From NCBI GenBank assembly GCA_025356545.1, contig JANXSU010000154.1, forward strand, positions 1 through 41,916: a DNA stretch of 41,916 nt. The letters are read 5' to 3'. The notes beneath the pieces are model-generated. The model ran no database searches, was not told where the DNA came from, and saw only the letters and a program-made list of their open reading frames with translations. The stretch comes from Comamonadaceae bacterium (lineage in GTDB: Bacteria > Pseudomonadota > Gammaproteobacteria > Burkholderiales > Burkholderiaceae_C). Positions 32,878 through 40,474 of the stretch are shown one piece after another (positions within the stretch are counted from its first letter, which is position 1; each line of letters begins with the position of its first letter). A program made the position numbers and the translations under genes.

Positions 32878-34356
32878 ATGGACAGTTTTCTTCTTTCTTT
32901 GACCAACCTGGCCTCGGCCTGGGTGATCGTGGCCGCGTTTGCCGGGGTACTCTGGGGTATTTTGGGCGGCGCGTTACCGGGTATTTCGCCATCCATTGCG
33001 ATGGCGCTGCTGCTGCCGTTTACCGTGGGCATGACGCCCACCGTGGCCCTGGTCTTGCTGGCCAGCGTGTACGTGGGTGCGGAGTACGGCGGATCCATCC
33101 CGGCGATTTTGATTCGCACACCGGGCACCAACTCGGCCGCGGCCACCGTGGTGGACGGCTATGAAATGGCGCGCCAGGGCCGTGCAGGCGAGGCGTTGGG
33201 CATCTCGCTCATCTCCGGCCTGTGGGGCGGCTTGTTTGGCCTGCTGGTTTTGGTGATGGCGACAGAGAGCTTGGCCAAGGTGGCCCTGGCCTTCACGCCT
33301 GCGGCTTACTTTTCATTGGGCATTCTGGGCTTGTCGGTGATTGCCGGATTGTCGGGTGGCTCGCTGCTGCGCGGGGTGATTGCCGCTTGCATCGGTTTGA
33401 TGATTGCCTTCATCGGCAGCGACCCGGTCTCGGGCGTGCAGCGTTTTACCTTTGGCTCGGCCGACTTGCTCGATGGTGTCAAACCCATTTTGGTGATGGT
33501 GGGCCTGTTTGCAGTGACCGAGATGCTGGTTCAAATCGGTGAGCCGCCCTGGGCACAAGGGGGAACTGCATCGACCAAGCTCAAGCTGCCGAACTGGGCC
33601 ATGTCCAAGCGCTTGTTCAAACCGCAGGCCATTGGCGCGGTGATTGGCACGGTAGAAGGCGTCACGCCGGGGGCGGGTGGCACCATCGCGGCCTTCATGG
33701 CTTACTCCGAAGCCAAGCGCTGGTCCAAGCACCCTGAGGAGTTTGGCAAAGGTTCGCCCGAGGGCGTGGCCGCCCCTGAGGCCGCCAACAATGTGGTCAC
33801 CGCTACGGCGCTGGTGCCACTGCTGAGCCTGGGCATTCCGGGTTCCAACTCGGCGGCGATTTTGCTGGGCGGCTTTTTGATCCACGGCTTGCAGCCCGGC
33901 CCCATGCTGTTCCAAAAAGCGCCCGAAGTGGTCTATGGCTTGTACGGCGGCCTCTTCATGGCCAACATCGCCATGCTGCTGATTGGCCTGGTGATTCTCT
34001 CGCCCTGCATGTGGTTGGTGAACCGGCCCAAGCCGTATTTGATCGCCTTCATTTTGGCGCTGGTGATGTCAGGCGTTTACGCCATTCACCAAAGCATTTT
34101 TGAGTGTGGTCTGGTGCTGGCCATTGGCGTGTTGGGCTATGGCATGCGCCTGCTGCGCTTGCCGGTGTTGCCACTGGTGCTGGGCTTGGTACTGGGGTAT
34201 TTGGTGGAGTCCAACTACCGCCGCAGCCTGTTGATCTCGGGCGGCGACCACAGCATTTTCATCACCGATCCGGTGTCCGCCCTGTTGTTGGGCTTGGCGC
34301 TGGTCTTGGGCCTCTATACCGGTTGGAAAGAGTTTTCTGACCGCAGCAAGACCTAA
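32878..34356 (+). CDS. tctA: tripartite tricarboxylate transporter large permease TctA
   Basis: The 492-residue polytopic protein shows the TctA signatures: GILGGALPGISPSIAMALLLPFTVGM, SVYVGAEYGGSIPAILIRTPGTNSAAATVVDGYEMARQG near the N-terminus, and the repeat-related GTVEGVTPGAGGTIAAFMAYSEAKRWSK and PEAANNVVTATALVPLLSLGIPGSNSAAILLGG in the second half. About twelve membrane segments. It forms the sodium- or proton-driven channel with TctB. It follows tctB by 12 bases and precedes the MmgE/PrpD gene by 4, so the operon continues into metabolism. Confidence 0.96.
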   Translation: MDSFLLSLTNLASAWVIVAAFAGVLWGILGGALPGISPSIAMALLLPFTVGMTPTVALVLLASVYVGAEYGGSIPAILIRTPGTNSAAATVVDGYEMARQGRAGEALGISLISGLWGGLFGLLVLVMATESLAKVALAFTPAAYFSLGILGLSVIAGLSGGSLLRGVIAACIGLMIAFIGSDPVSGVQRFTFGSADLLDGVKPILVMVGLFAVTEMLVQIGEPPWAQGGTASTKLKLPNWAMSKRLFKPQAIGAVIGTVEGVTPGAGGTIAAFMAYSEAKRWSKHPEEFGKGSPEGVAAPEAANNVVTATALVPLLSLGIPGSNSAAILLGGFLIHGLQPGPMLFQKAPEVVYGLYGGLFMANIAMLLIGLVILSPCMWLVNRPKPYLIAFILALVMSGVYAIHQSIFECGLVLAIGVLGYGMRLLRLPVLPLVLGLVLGYLVESNYRRSLLISGGDHSIFITDPVSALLLGLALVLGLYTGWKEFSDRSKT

Positions 34357-34360
34357 ATTT

Positions 34361-35746
34361 ATGACATCAACTATCAATACCAGTTCCGCCGCCACCGTGG
34401 CGCAACGCTTGGCGCAAGTCATTGTGTGCGCCACACCCGAGCAAGATGCGTTGGGCAAGCAAGTGGGCCAACGCCTGTTGATGGACGTCGCAGGCATTTG
34501 CTTGGCCGCGCGCCATGAGACTTACGTGAAAGCCGCATTGGCGTCACTCGACCAAGACGGCCCCTGCACCGTGATCGGCTTTGGACAACGCTGCGGCGTC
34601 GAGGGCGCGGCCTTTGTCAACGGCATTGCGGCGCATGGCGAGGACTTTGACGACACCTATGAAGGCGGCCCGGTGCACGCCGGTGCGGTGGTGGTGCCAG
34701 CGTTGTTGGCGGCGGCGCAGCGCCATGGCTTGAGTGGCGAGCTGCTGTTGCGCGGTATCGCCATCGGTGTGGAGGTAACGTGCCGACTGTGCAGCGTGGC
34801 CCCGATGAAGGTGCACAAAGCGGGCTTTCACCCCACCGCCATTTTTGGCGTGTTTGGCGCAGTGACCGGGTTGGGAGCAGCGCTGCGCTTGACGCAGCAA
34901 CAAATCGTTGATGCGCTGGGCATTGCAGGCAGCATGGCGGGCGGCATCATTGAATACTTGGCCGATGGCTCCTGGACCAAACGCATGCACCCCGGCTGGG
35001 CTGCACAGTCGGCCTACCGCGCCGTGCGCCTGGCGCAAAACGGTTTCAAAGGGCCAGCCACGGTGTTTGAGGGCAAGCACGGCGTGTTCCACGGTTTTGC
35101 CAATACCAGCGACGGTGATTTTGAAGCCATGCTCAGCGGCTTTGGCCAGACTTGGCTCTGGACCAGCATTGCATTCAAGCCCTACGCCTGCGGCACCATG
35201 GCGCACCCGTATATTGACTGCGCTCGCGAGTTTCGCCGCAAGGGCATTGCGCTGGATCAGATTGCCCGCATTGAATGCAACACGGCCGAGGGCATCGTGC
35301 ACCGGCTGTGGGAGCCGTTGGCGCTCAAGCAATCGCCCCCCAACGGCTACGCCGCCAAGTTCAGCATTCCCTATGCGATTGCCGTGGGTTTAACCTTTGA
35401 CGATGCTGGGCTGGGCGAGTACGCCGAGGCCGTGGTGCAGCGCGCTGAACTAAGAGCGTTGGCAGCCAAGGTTTCTTACGTCGTGGACCCGGCCAACCCT
35501 TACCCCAAGCAGTTCATCGGGCACTTGCGCATCACGCTCCACAACGGTGAGGTGCATGAACACCACCAGGGCTTTTTCAAAGGCGGTGTGGATCACCCCA
35601 TGAGCGATGCCGATTTGCAGCAAAAATTTCTCGCGAATTGCCGCTACGGTCAGGTGAGCGATGCGCAGGCGCAAACGCTGCTGCAGCAATTGGGCGCGGT
35701 GTTCAACGCTGATACGGTGGATTTGTCGACTCTGGCGTTGGGTTGA
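34361..35746 (+). CDS. MmgE/PrpD family dehydratase-like protein
   Basis: The 461-residue protein has family segments LLMDVAGICLAARH, NGIAAHGEDFDDTYEGGPVHAGAVVVPALLAAAQ, GFHPTAIFGVFGAVTGLGAALRL, LADGSWTKRMHPGWAAQSAYRAVRLAQNGFKGP and FKPYACGTMAHPYIDCAREF. Relatives dehydrate 2-methylcitrate (PrpD) or isomerise/decarboxylate tricarboxylates such as cis-aconitate. Being directly behind tctCBA, it supports a tricarboxylate or branched dicarboxylate as the imported substrate. The prp cycle partners PrpB and PrpC are not in view, so propionate degradation is not implied. Confidence 0.9.
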   Translation: MTSTINTSSAATVAQRLAQVIVCATPEQDALGKQVGQRLLMDVAGICLAARHETYVKAALASLDQDGPCTVIGFGQRCGVEGAAFVNGIAAHGEDFDDTYEGGPVHAGAVVVPALLAAAQRHGLSGELLLRGIAIGVEVTCRLCSVAPMKVHKAGFHPTAIFGVFGAVTGLGAALRLTQQQIVDALGIAGSMAGGIIEYLADGSWTKRMHPGWAAQSAYRAVRLAQNGFKGPATVFEGKHGVFHGFANTSDGDFEAMLSGFGQTWLWTSIAFKPYACGTMAHPYIDCAREFRRKGIALDQIARIECNTAEGIVHRLWEPLALKQSPPNGYAAKFSIPYAIAVGLTFDDAGLGEYAEAVVQRAELRALAAKVSYVVDPANPYPKQFIGHLRITLHNGEVHEHHQGFFKGGVDHPMSDADLQQKFLANCRYGQVSDAQAQTLLQQLGAVFNADTVDLSTLALG

Positions 35747-35919
35747 TTCACTTCGCCCTGGTGATGACTCGTGGTCTCTCGTTCACCTTGGCGTTGACTG
35801 GTTCGTCGCATGTTCAGTCATCTCGCGCGATGTCATCACGGGGTCAGGCCGGGGCGTACAAGAACTCAAACGCAACAACGGTTTCGTGAATTCAGAAACA
35901 CTCAATAAGCAGCCCCACC

Positions 35920-36678
35920 ATGAATACATCAAAAAGCCCCCAAAAAGTCGCCCTAGTCACAGGCGCAGGTCGCAACATTGGCCGCGCTATCGCACTGGCC
36001 CTGGCCCGCGAAGGCTTTGCCGTGGCCGTCAATGTGCGTAGCTCTGTCGCTGAAGGCCAAGCCGTGGTCAATGAACTGCTGGCCCTCGGCACTCAAGCGA
36101 TGTTGTGCGTGGCCGACGTGACCGATCAGCCCGCTGTGCAAGCCATGGCCGACCAAATTCAGCAACACTGGGGACTGCTAGACGTGCTGGTCAACAACGC
36201 CGCTGTGCGGCACGAAGCACCGCTGGCCCACATCAGCCCGCAAGACTGGCGCAACACCTTGGCCGTGGTGCTGGACGGGGCTTTCTTTTGTACTCAAGCC
36301 TGCGCGCCGATGCTGCAACACTCACCCGCCGGTGCGGTCATCAACATCGGTGGCCTCACGGCTCACACTGGCGCAGCACAACGCGTGCATGTGGTCACGG
36401 CCAAGCTCGGGCTGGTCGGCTTGACCCGTGCCCTGGCGCATGAGTTGGCCCCGGCCGTCACCGTCAATTGCGTCTCGCCCGGCATGATCTCCACCGCGCG
36501 CAACGTTGGCACGGCCACGGCGACACCGCAACACCATGCCAAGCACCAGCCACTGCTGGAGCGACGCGGCAGTGCTGACGAAGTGGCTGCCATGGTGACG
36601 TGGCTGGCCAGTGACAAGGCGCGCTTTATCACTGGGCAGGTGATGCACGTGAACGGCGGCACGTATCTAGGCTCTTGA
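35920..36678 (+). CDS. SDR-family protein lacking the canonical catalytic tyrosine
   Basis: The 252-residue protein has the NAD(P) motif TGAGRNIGRAIALALA (~15-30), VADVTD, VNNAA (~90) and C-terminal ITGQVMHVNGGTYLGS. Where YxxxK is expected the sequence reads QRVHVVTAKLGLVGLTRALAHEL: the lysine is present but the residue four before it is valine, and the serine region is NIGGLTAHTG. Either a histidine nearby substitutes or the enzyme works differently. It follows MmgE/PrpD after 173 bases that hold a GTGATGAC/GTCATCAC inverted pair but no gene. It belongs to the cluster by direction and position. Confidence 0.85.
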   Translation: MNTSKSPQKVALVTGAGRNIGRAIALALAREGFAVAVNVRSSVAEGQAVVNELLALGTQAMLCVADVTDQPAVQAMADQIQQHWGLLDVLVNNAAVRHEAPLAHISPQDWRNTLAVVLDGAFFCTQACAPMLQHSPAGAVINIGGLTAHTGAAQRVHVVTAKLGLVGLTRALAHELAPAVTVNCVSPGMISTARNVGTATATPQHHAKHQPLLERRGSADEVAAMVTWLASDKARFITGQVMHVNGGTYLGS

Positions 36679-36716
36679 GTCATGGCGCTTGAGATGAACC
36701 ACATGAGCGCAGTCAC

Positions 36717-37790
36717 ATGAGTTCTGAGCCTTCACCAAGTCGTTCGGAGGTGGCTTGGTCGCAGCCCTTGCGTTTGCTGCGTACCATTGCCTGCGCCGCT
36801 TTAGGCGGAAGCATTGCATCCGCCATTCACATGCCATTGCCGTGGCTCTTGGGCTCCATGTTGGGTGTGGCCTGCATCAGCTTAGGCGGCCAGTCGCACC
36901 GCCAACCCGTGCGGGCACGCAAGGCCGCGCAAATCTACATTGGCACTGCTATCGGTCTCTACTTCACGCCCGCCGTTCTGGGGCAGATCATCGACATGGC
37001 GGGCTGGTTGCTGCTGGGGGCGCTCACTGGGCTGGTGATGTCGGCCTTGTCCGCTCACTGGTTGCAACGCTTGACTCGGATAGATGGCCCCACAGCCATC
37101 TACGCCGTGGCGCTCGGGGCGTCGGCAGAGATGTCCGTGCAGGCCCAGCGTGCCGGGGCCGACGCTGCGGTGGTCGCCTCAGCCCATGCGGTGCGCATCA
37201 TGATGGTGACCTTCACGGCCTCCTTCATCGTGTGGGCCACGGGGGTGAGCCCTATGCCTTCCGCCGGTTCAGCCGATCTGTTGGCCTTGCCGTGGGTGGC
37301 GGGCTTGCTGCTGGTGGCGGGCTTGGTGGGTTGGGGTTTCTCACGACTGCATTTGCCCAATGCCTGGGTGCTGGGGGCGCTGGTGGTGGGCGCTGTGTCC
37401 GCATTTCAGCAGGGTAGCGCGCGCTTGCCCGAGCTTGGCATGATCGTGGCCCAAGCTGTGATTGGCTGGGGACTGGGCCAAAACATGACGCGTGAATTCT
37501 TCACCCGCGCCCCACGCACCTTGCTGGCCGTGGCGGGCATCACCTTGGGCATCTTGCTGGTGTGCATAGGCATGGCCCTGTTAATTGCCATGGGCGCACA
37601 CTTGCCAGTGATGACGGCTTTCTTGTCCCCGGCCCCCGGCGGCATGACCGAGATGGGCTTGATCTCCAAAACCTTCGGCCTGGGTGCCCCCATCGTCACC
37701 GCCTTTCACTTGACGCGCATTTTGTGCACCATCTTCCTCACGCAAATCACGGCCAAAGCCATGCTCAAGCATGGCTGGGTCAAGGTCTGA
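36717..37790 (+). CDS. AbrB-family (PF05145) integral membrane protein
   Basis: The 357-residue protein has about ten transmembrane segments in two related halves: LGGSIASAIHMPLPWLLGSMLGV and later LHLPNAWVLGALVVGAVSAF are the repeated AbrB-duplication cores, each starting with a small-residue stretch and PLPWLLG/PNAWVLG. GASAEMSVQAQRAGADAAVVASAHAVRIMMV and LSPAPGGMTEMGLISKTFGLGAPIVTAFHLTRIL are also conserved. The family has been linked to gene regulation and to transport, but function is unsettled. In tct clusters it often appears beside the transporter, so an organic-acid export or sensing role is possible. A 12-codon ORF (36682-36720) overlaps its start. Confidence 0.85.
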   Translation: MSSEPSPSRSEVAWSQPLRLLRTIACAALGGSIASAIHMPLPWLLGSMLGVACISLGGQSHRQPVRARKAAQIYIGTAIGLYFTPAVLGQIIDMAGWLLLGALTGLVMSALSAHWLQRLTRIDGPTAIYAVALGASAEMSVQAQRAGADAAVVASAHAVRIMMVTFTASFIVWATGVSPMPSAGSADLLALPWVAGLLLVAGLVGWGFSRLHLPNAWVLGALVVGAVSAFQQGSARLPELGMIVAQAVIGWGLGQNMTREFFTRAPRTLLAVAGITLGILLVCIGMALLIAMGAHLPVMTAFLSPAPGGMTEMGLISKTFGLGAPIVTAFHLTRILCTIFLTQITAKAMLKHGWVKV

Positions 37791-37807
37791 TTCAACACAA
37801 AAAAACC

Positions 37808-38788
37808 ATGAAAATCGCCATCCCTGACGACTACCAAGACTGCGTTCGGCATCTCAAGTGTTTTTCAACACTGGCCGATCACGAAGTCACAATTTACAAC
37901 GACAACATCAAAGACATTTCAGAACTGGCCGCGCGTTTTTCCAATGCGCAAGCCATCGTCTTGACGCGTGAGCGCACGCGCATCACGGCGGAGTTGCTGG
38001 ATCGTTTGCCGCAATTGCGCGTCATCAGCCAAACCGGCAAGCTGGCCGGGCATGTGGATTTGGCGGCTTGTACGCAACGCGGCGTGGCGGTGCTGGAGGG
38101 CAGTGGCACGGGCGCGGCCACGGCCGAGCTGACCTGGGCACTGCTGCTGGCCAGCCGTCGCAACGTGGTGGCGGAGGTCAACCGCTTGCACAGCGGTTTG
38201 TGGCAGGGCTCAGTGGGGCAGCAGTTGCAAGGCCAACGTTTGGGCGTGTGGAGTTATGGCCGCATCGGCAAGCAAGTGGCTAACTATGGCAAAGCCTTTG
38301 GCATGAAGGTGTGGGCCTGGGGCCGTGCGGGCTCTATGGCGCAGGCTCAGGCCGACGGGGTGGAGGTAGCGCCCACGAAGCAAGCCTTCTTTGCGCAGAG
38401 TGACGTCATCAGCCTGCACGTGCGTTTGAATGCCGACACCGCAGACATGGTGAGCGCCGCCGATCTGGCGGGCATGAAGCCCAGCGCGCTGTTGGTCAAC
38501 ACCAGCCGCGCCGAGTTGGTCGCGCCGGGTGCTTTAGTGCAGGCCTTGCAACAAGGTCGCCCCGGCTTTGCCGCAGTAGATGTGTATGAAGACGAGCCGG
38601 TGCTCGGTGCGGCCCACCCGCTGCTGCAACTGCCCAACGCGCTGTGCACGCCGCACTTAGGGTTTGTGGAGCAGGACAACTACGAGCGCTACTTTGGTCT
38701 GGCGTTTGAGAACATCAACCACTTCTGTGCCGGGCGAGCCACGGGGCTGGTGAATCCGGACTATGCTCACAGAAGGCCCGCGCCTTAA
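37808..38788 (+). CDS. D-2-hydroxyacid dehydrogenase family protein
   Basis: The start is ATG 37808 (MKIAIPDDYQDCV), giving 326 residues. The track's longer ORF reads through the AbrB gene. The NAD domain has GQRLGVWSYGRIGKQVANYGKAFGMKVWAWGR (here GVWSYGRIG replaces the usual GxGxxG), then the catalytic arginine region LVNTSRAELV, the glutamate in DVYEDEPV and the histidine in TPHLGFVEQDNYE. It interconverts 2-oxo acids and D-2-hydroxy acids. Its last 161 bases are duplicated at 40191-40351; the tail CAGRATGLVNPDYAHRRPAP differs from that of the second copy, so the present 3' end may not be original. Confidence 0.9.
   Translation: MKIAIPDDYQDCVRHLKCFSTLADHEVTIYNDNIKDISELAARFSNAQAIVLTRERTRITAELLDRLPQLRVISQTGKLAGHVDLAACTQRGVAVLEGSGTGAATAELTWALLLASRRNVVAEVNRLHSGLWQGSVGQQLQGQRLGVWSYGRIGKQVANYGKAFGMKVWAWGRAGSMAQAQADGVEVAPTKQAFFAQSDVISLHVRLNADTADMVSAADLAGMKPSALLVNTSRAELVAPGALVQALQQGRPGFAAVDVYEDEPVLGAAHPLLQLPNALCTPHLGFVEQDNYERYFGLAFENINHFCAGRATGLVNPDYAHRRPAP
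38628..38788 (+). repeat. direct repeat copy 1: 3' end of the D-2-hydroxyacid dehydrogenase gene
   Basis: Bases 38628-38718 are identical to 40191-40281 over 91 bases; the following 70 bases are alignable but carry scattered differences, and both copies end in an in-frame TAA at the same distance. The repeat start is sharp (gcAACTGCCC versus aaAACTGCCC). Confidence 0.95.
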
Positions 38789-38851
38789 TGTTTCAAGCGA
38801 CCCTAAAAGTCGGTTGCGGCTTTAACAACATACACGGAAACATTGACTCAT

Positions 38852-39535
38852 ATGATGAAATGGCCACCCATAGATGAGCTGTCATCAATGGCACCTCTCC
38901 CGGAAGGTTACCGCTACGACTGGCTTAAGCGCTCCGAGATTCCCGCGCTGATTGCATGCATCAAACGTTGGCATCCGGATATTGCCGTTGGCGGGGGAAG
39001 CTGCTATTTGCGAGAAGACTTTTACAACGACCATGTGCACCTTAAAGGCGAGGCCGAGAAACACATCATCGTTGGATTGTTCAAGCACGGCGATGATCTT
39101 GCGGGCATGTGGTCGCTGGAGCAAGATCCGGATGCACTCTCGCTCTACAGCCGACTGATCATTCTTTCACCAGAACATCGCAGCGCCAAGCTCGCATCCA
39201 AAGCATTACCGTTGGTAGAGTGGACGGGGCGGTCGATGGGAGCAGAATTCCTGTTTGGGTTGGCCACCCTGAAAATCCCGCACATGCAGCGTGCGCTTGA
39301 ATCTGGAGGGTGGCAGCTGATCGGTTTTACCTCTGGCTACGACCGAGAACAGGTGGCACCTGGTGTCGTGAAGCGTGTTTTTGAAGGCGCCTATGTGAAG
39401 GTGCTGGTACCAGAAGAGGATCTGATTCGTCCCGATCCGAGCAATCTGACGCCGCACGCTAGAGCCTTGTTTGACGTTCTGTTTCCCACCCCGCCAGCGT
39501 CCGCTTCGCCACCCGTCATGAGGAGTGGAAAATGA
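38852..39535 (+). CDS. GNAT-like N-acyltransferase-type protein, first of a tandem pair
   Basis: The protein has about 227 residues from ATG 38852 (MMKWPPIDELSS); ATG 38855 would match the second copy's MKWP start. Visible blocks are YLREDFYNDHV, GMWSLEQD, the acyl-CoA-loop-like SRLIILSPEHRSAKLASKALP (~94-114), GRSMGAEFLFGLATLKIPHMQRALESGGWQLIGFTSGYDRE and PGVVKRVFEGAYVKVLVPEED. The order strand - HR.GxL loop - helix - ALESxGW is that of GNAT enzymes. The substrate is unknown. It lies between the two direct repeats, is more AT-rich than its neighbours, and its stop overlaps the next start (ATGA). Confidence 0.65.
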   Translation: MMKWPPIDELSSMAPLPEGYRYDWLKRSEIPALIACIKRWHPDIAVGGGSCYLREDFYNDHVHLKGEAEKHIIVGLFKHGDDLAGMWSLEQDPDALSLYSRLIILSPEHRSAKLASKALPLVEWTGRSMGAEFLFGLATLKIPHMQRALESGGWQLIGFTSGYDREQVAPGVVKRVFEGAYVKVLVPEEDLIRPDPSNLTPHARALFDVLFPTPPASASPPVMRSGK

Positions 39536-40188
39536 AATGGCCCACCACCAACGAACAGCGGGCACTGATACCTTTGCCTCAAGGATACCAATTCGAACGA
39601 CTTGAGCGCGCGCACATTGCTGACCTGATTGCGAATATCAAGCTGTGGTATCCAGAAATTTCGGTCGGTTCCAACAGTGGCTACCTGCGCGAAGACTACT
39701 ATCTCAATCGTGTTTCATTCGAAGGCTGTGCTGAACACGACATTTTGGTTATGCCGATGACGTTCGGGGGTGAACTTGTCGGTGTCTGGTCGTTCGAACG
39801 TGAAGTGGATTCGTTGGCCATCTACGGAAGAATTCTCATCCTTGCACCGGCACATCGCGGATCAAATTTATCGGGAATTATGCTGAAGGGCGCGGAAACC
39901 CTGGGACGATCGATGGGCGCGGCTTTCCTGTATGCCCTGGCAACGCTCAGAATCCCCCATGCCCAGCGCGCACTTGAATCGGCCGGCTATCGGTTACTGG
40001 GCTTCTTTCCCGGCTACGACCGCGAAGAAATCTCACCCGGAGTAGTGAAGCGCGTCTATCAGGCTGTGTATGCGAAATTACTGGTACCCGCCGAGGACAT
40101 GCTGTTCCCTGAACCTAAGAACATGACGCCAAAGGCGATGGCACTATTTGAATTGTTGTTTTCCGACTCACCGGAAGAGCGCCCATGA
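39532..40188 (+). CDS. GNAT-like N-acyltransferase-type protein, second of a tandem pair
   Basis: The 218-residue protein (MKWPTTNEQRALIPLPQGY) is a clear paralogue of the preceding one. Shared blocks are GYLREDYY, GVWSFERE, GRILILAPAHRGSNLSGIML, LGRSMGAAFLYALATLRIPHAQRALESAGYRLLGFFPGYDRE and PGVVKRVYQAVYAKLLVPAEDM. The HRGSNLSG loop fits a GNAT pyrophosphate-binding site better than in copy 1, where it reads HRSAKLAS, so this copy may be the active one and the first a partner or diverged form. A GAGGAGTGGAAA ribosome-binding site sits before the ATG. Its end meets the second direct repeat within 3 bases. Confidence 0.65.
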   Translation: MKWPTTNEQRALIPLPQGYQFERLERAHIADLIANIKLWYPEISVGSNSGYLREDYYLNRVSFEGCAEHDILVMPMTFGGELVGVWSFEREVDSLAIYGRILILAPAHRGSNLSGIMLKGAETLGRSMGAAFLYALATLRIPHAQRALESAGYRLLGFFPGYDREEISPGVVKRVYQAVYAKLLVPAEDMLFPEPKNMTPKAMALFELLFSDSPEERP

Positions 40189-40190
40189 AA

Positions 40191-40351
40191 AACTGCCCAA
40201 CGCGCTGTGCACGCCGCACTTAGGGTTTGTGGAGCAGGACAACTACGAGCGCTACTTTGGTCTGGCGTTTGAGAACATCAATCACTTCGCCGCCGGGCGA
40301 ACCACGGCCCTTGTCAATCCGGACTTTGCGCTTAACAAGTCTGCGCCATAA
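40191..40351 (+). pseudogene. direct repeat copy 2: detached 3' end of a D-2-hydroxyacid dehydrogenase gene
   Basis: Encodes LPNALCTPHLGFVEQDNYERYFGLAFENINHFAAGRTTALVNPDFALNKSAP in frame to a TAA, the C-terminal 52 residues of the dehydrogenase. It has no start of its own and none of the catalytic core apart from the PHLGF histidine. It is 91 bases identical, then divergent, to 38628-38788. It is either the displaced original 3' end or a fragment brought in with the insert. Confidence 0.92.
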
Positions 40352-40404
40352 AGCACCAAGCGCGTCCCGCATGCACACCCCACATACCTAATCTCACACA
40401 CCAG

Positions 40405-40429
40405 TAAGACGATTTTTATATTTGTCTTA
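40405..40429. promoter_or_regulatory. inverted repeat TAAGAC-N13-GTCTTA upstream of the TonB receptor
   Basis: The 25-base sequence has perfect 6-bp arms around an AT-rich centre (GATTTTTATATTT), 46 bases before the receptor start, in an AT-rich tract continuing AAAATAAAGG. Receptor genes of this type are usually repressed by a metal-dependent regulator, so this may be an operator. It does not clearly match a Fur or Zur consensus I can recall. Confidence 0.4.
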
Positions 40430-40474
40430 AAATAAAGGGTGCATAAAAAATCTTTATCTCTTGTCCTCTCACGG

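Noticed and set aside
34544-35332. Minus-strand ORF of 262 codons
   Set aside because: Antisense shadow of the MmgE/PrpD gene; no recognisable motif or ribosome-binding site.
35761-35839. Inverted pair GTGATGAC ... GTCATCAC before the SDR gene
   Set aside because: Only 8-bp arms separated by 63 bases; too distant and short to call an operator or terminator.
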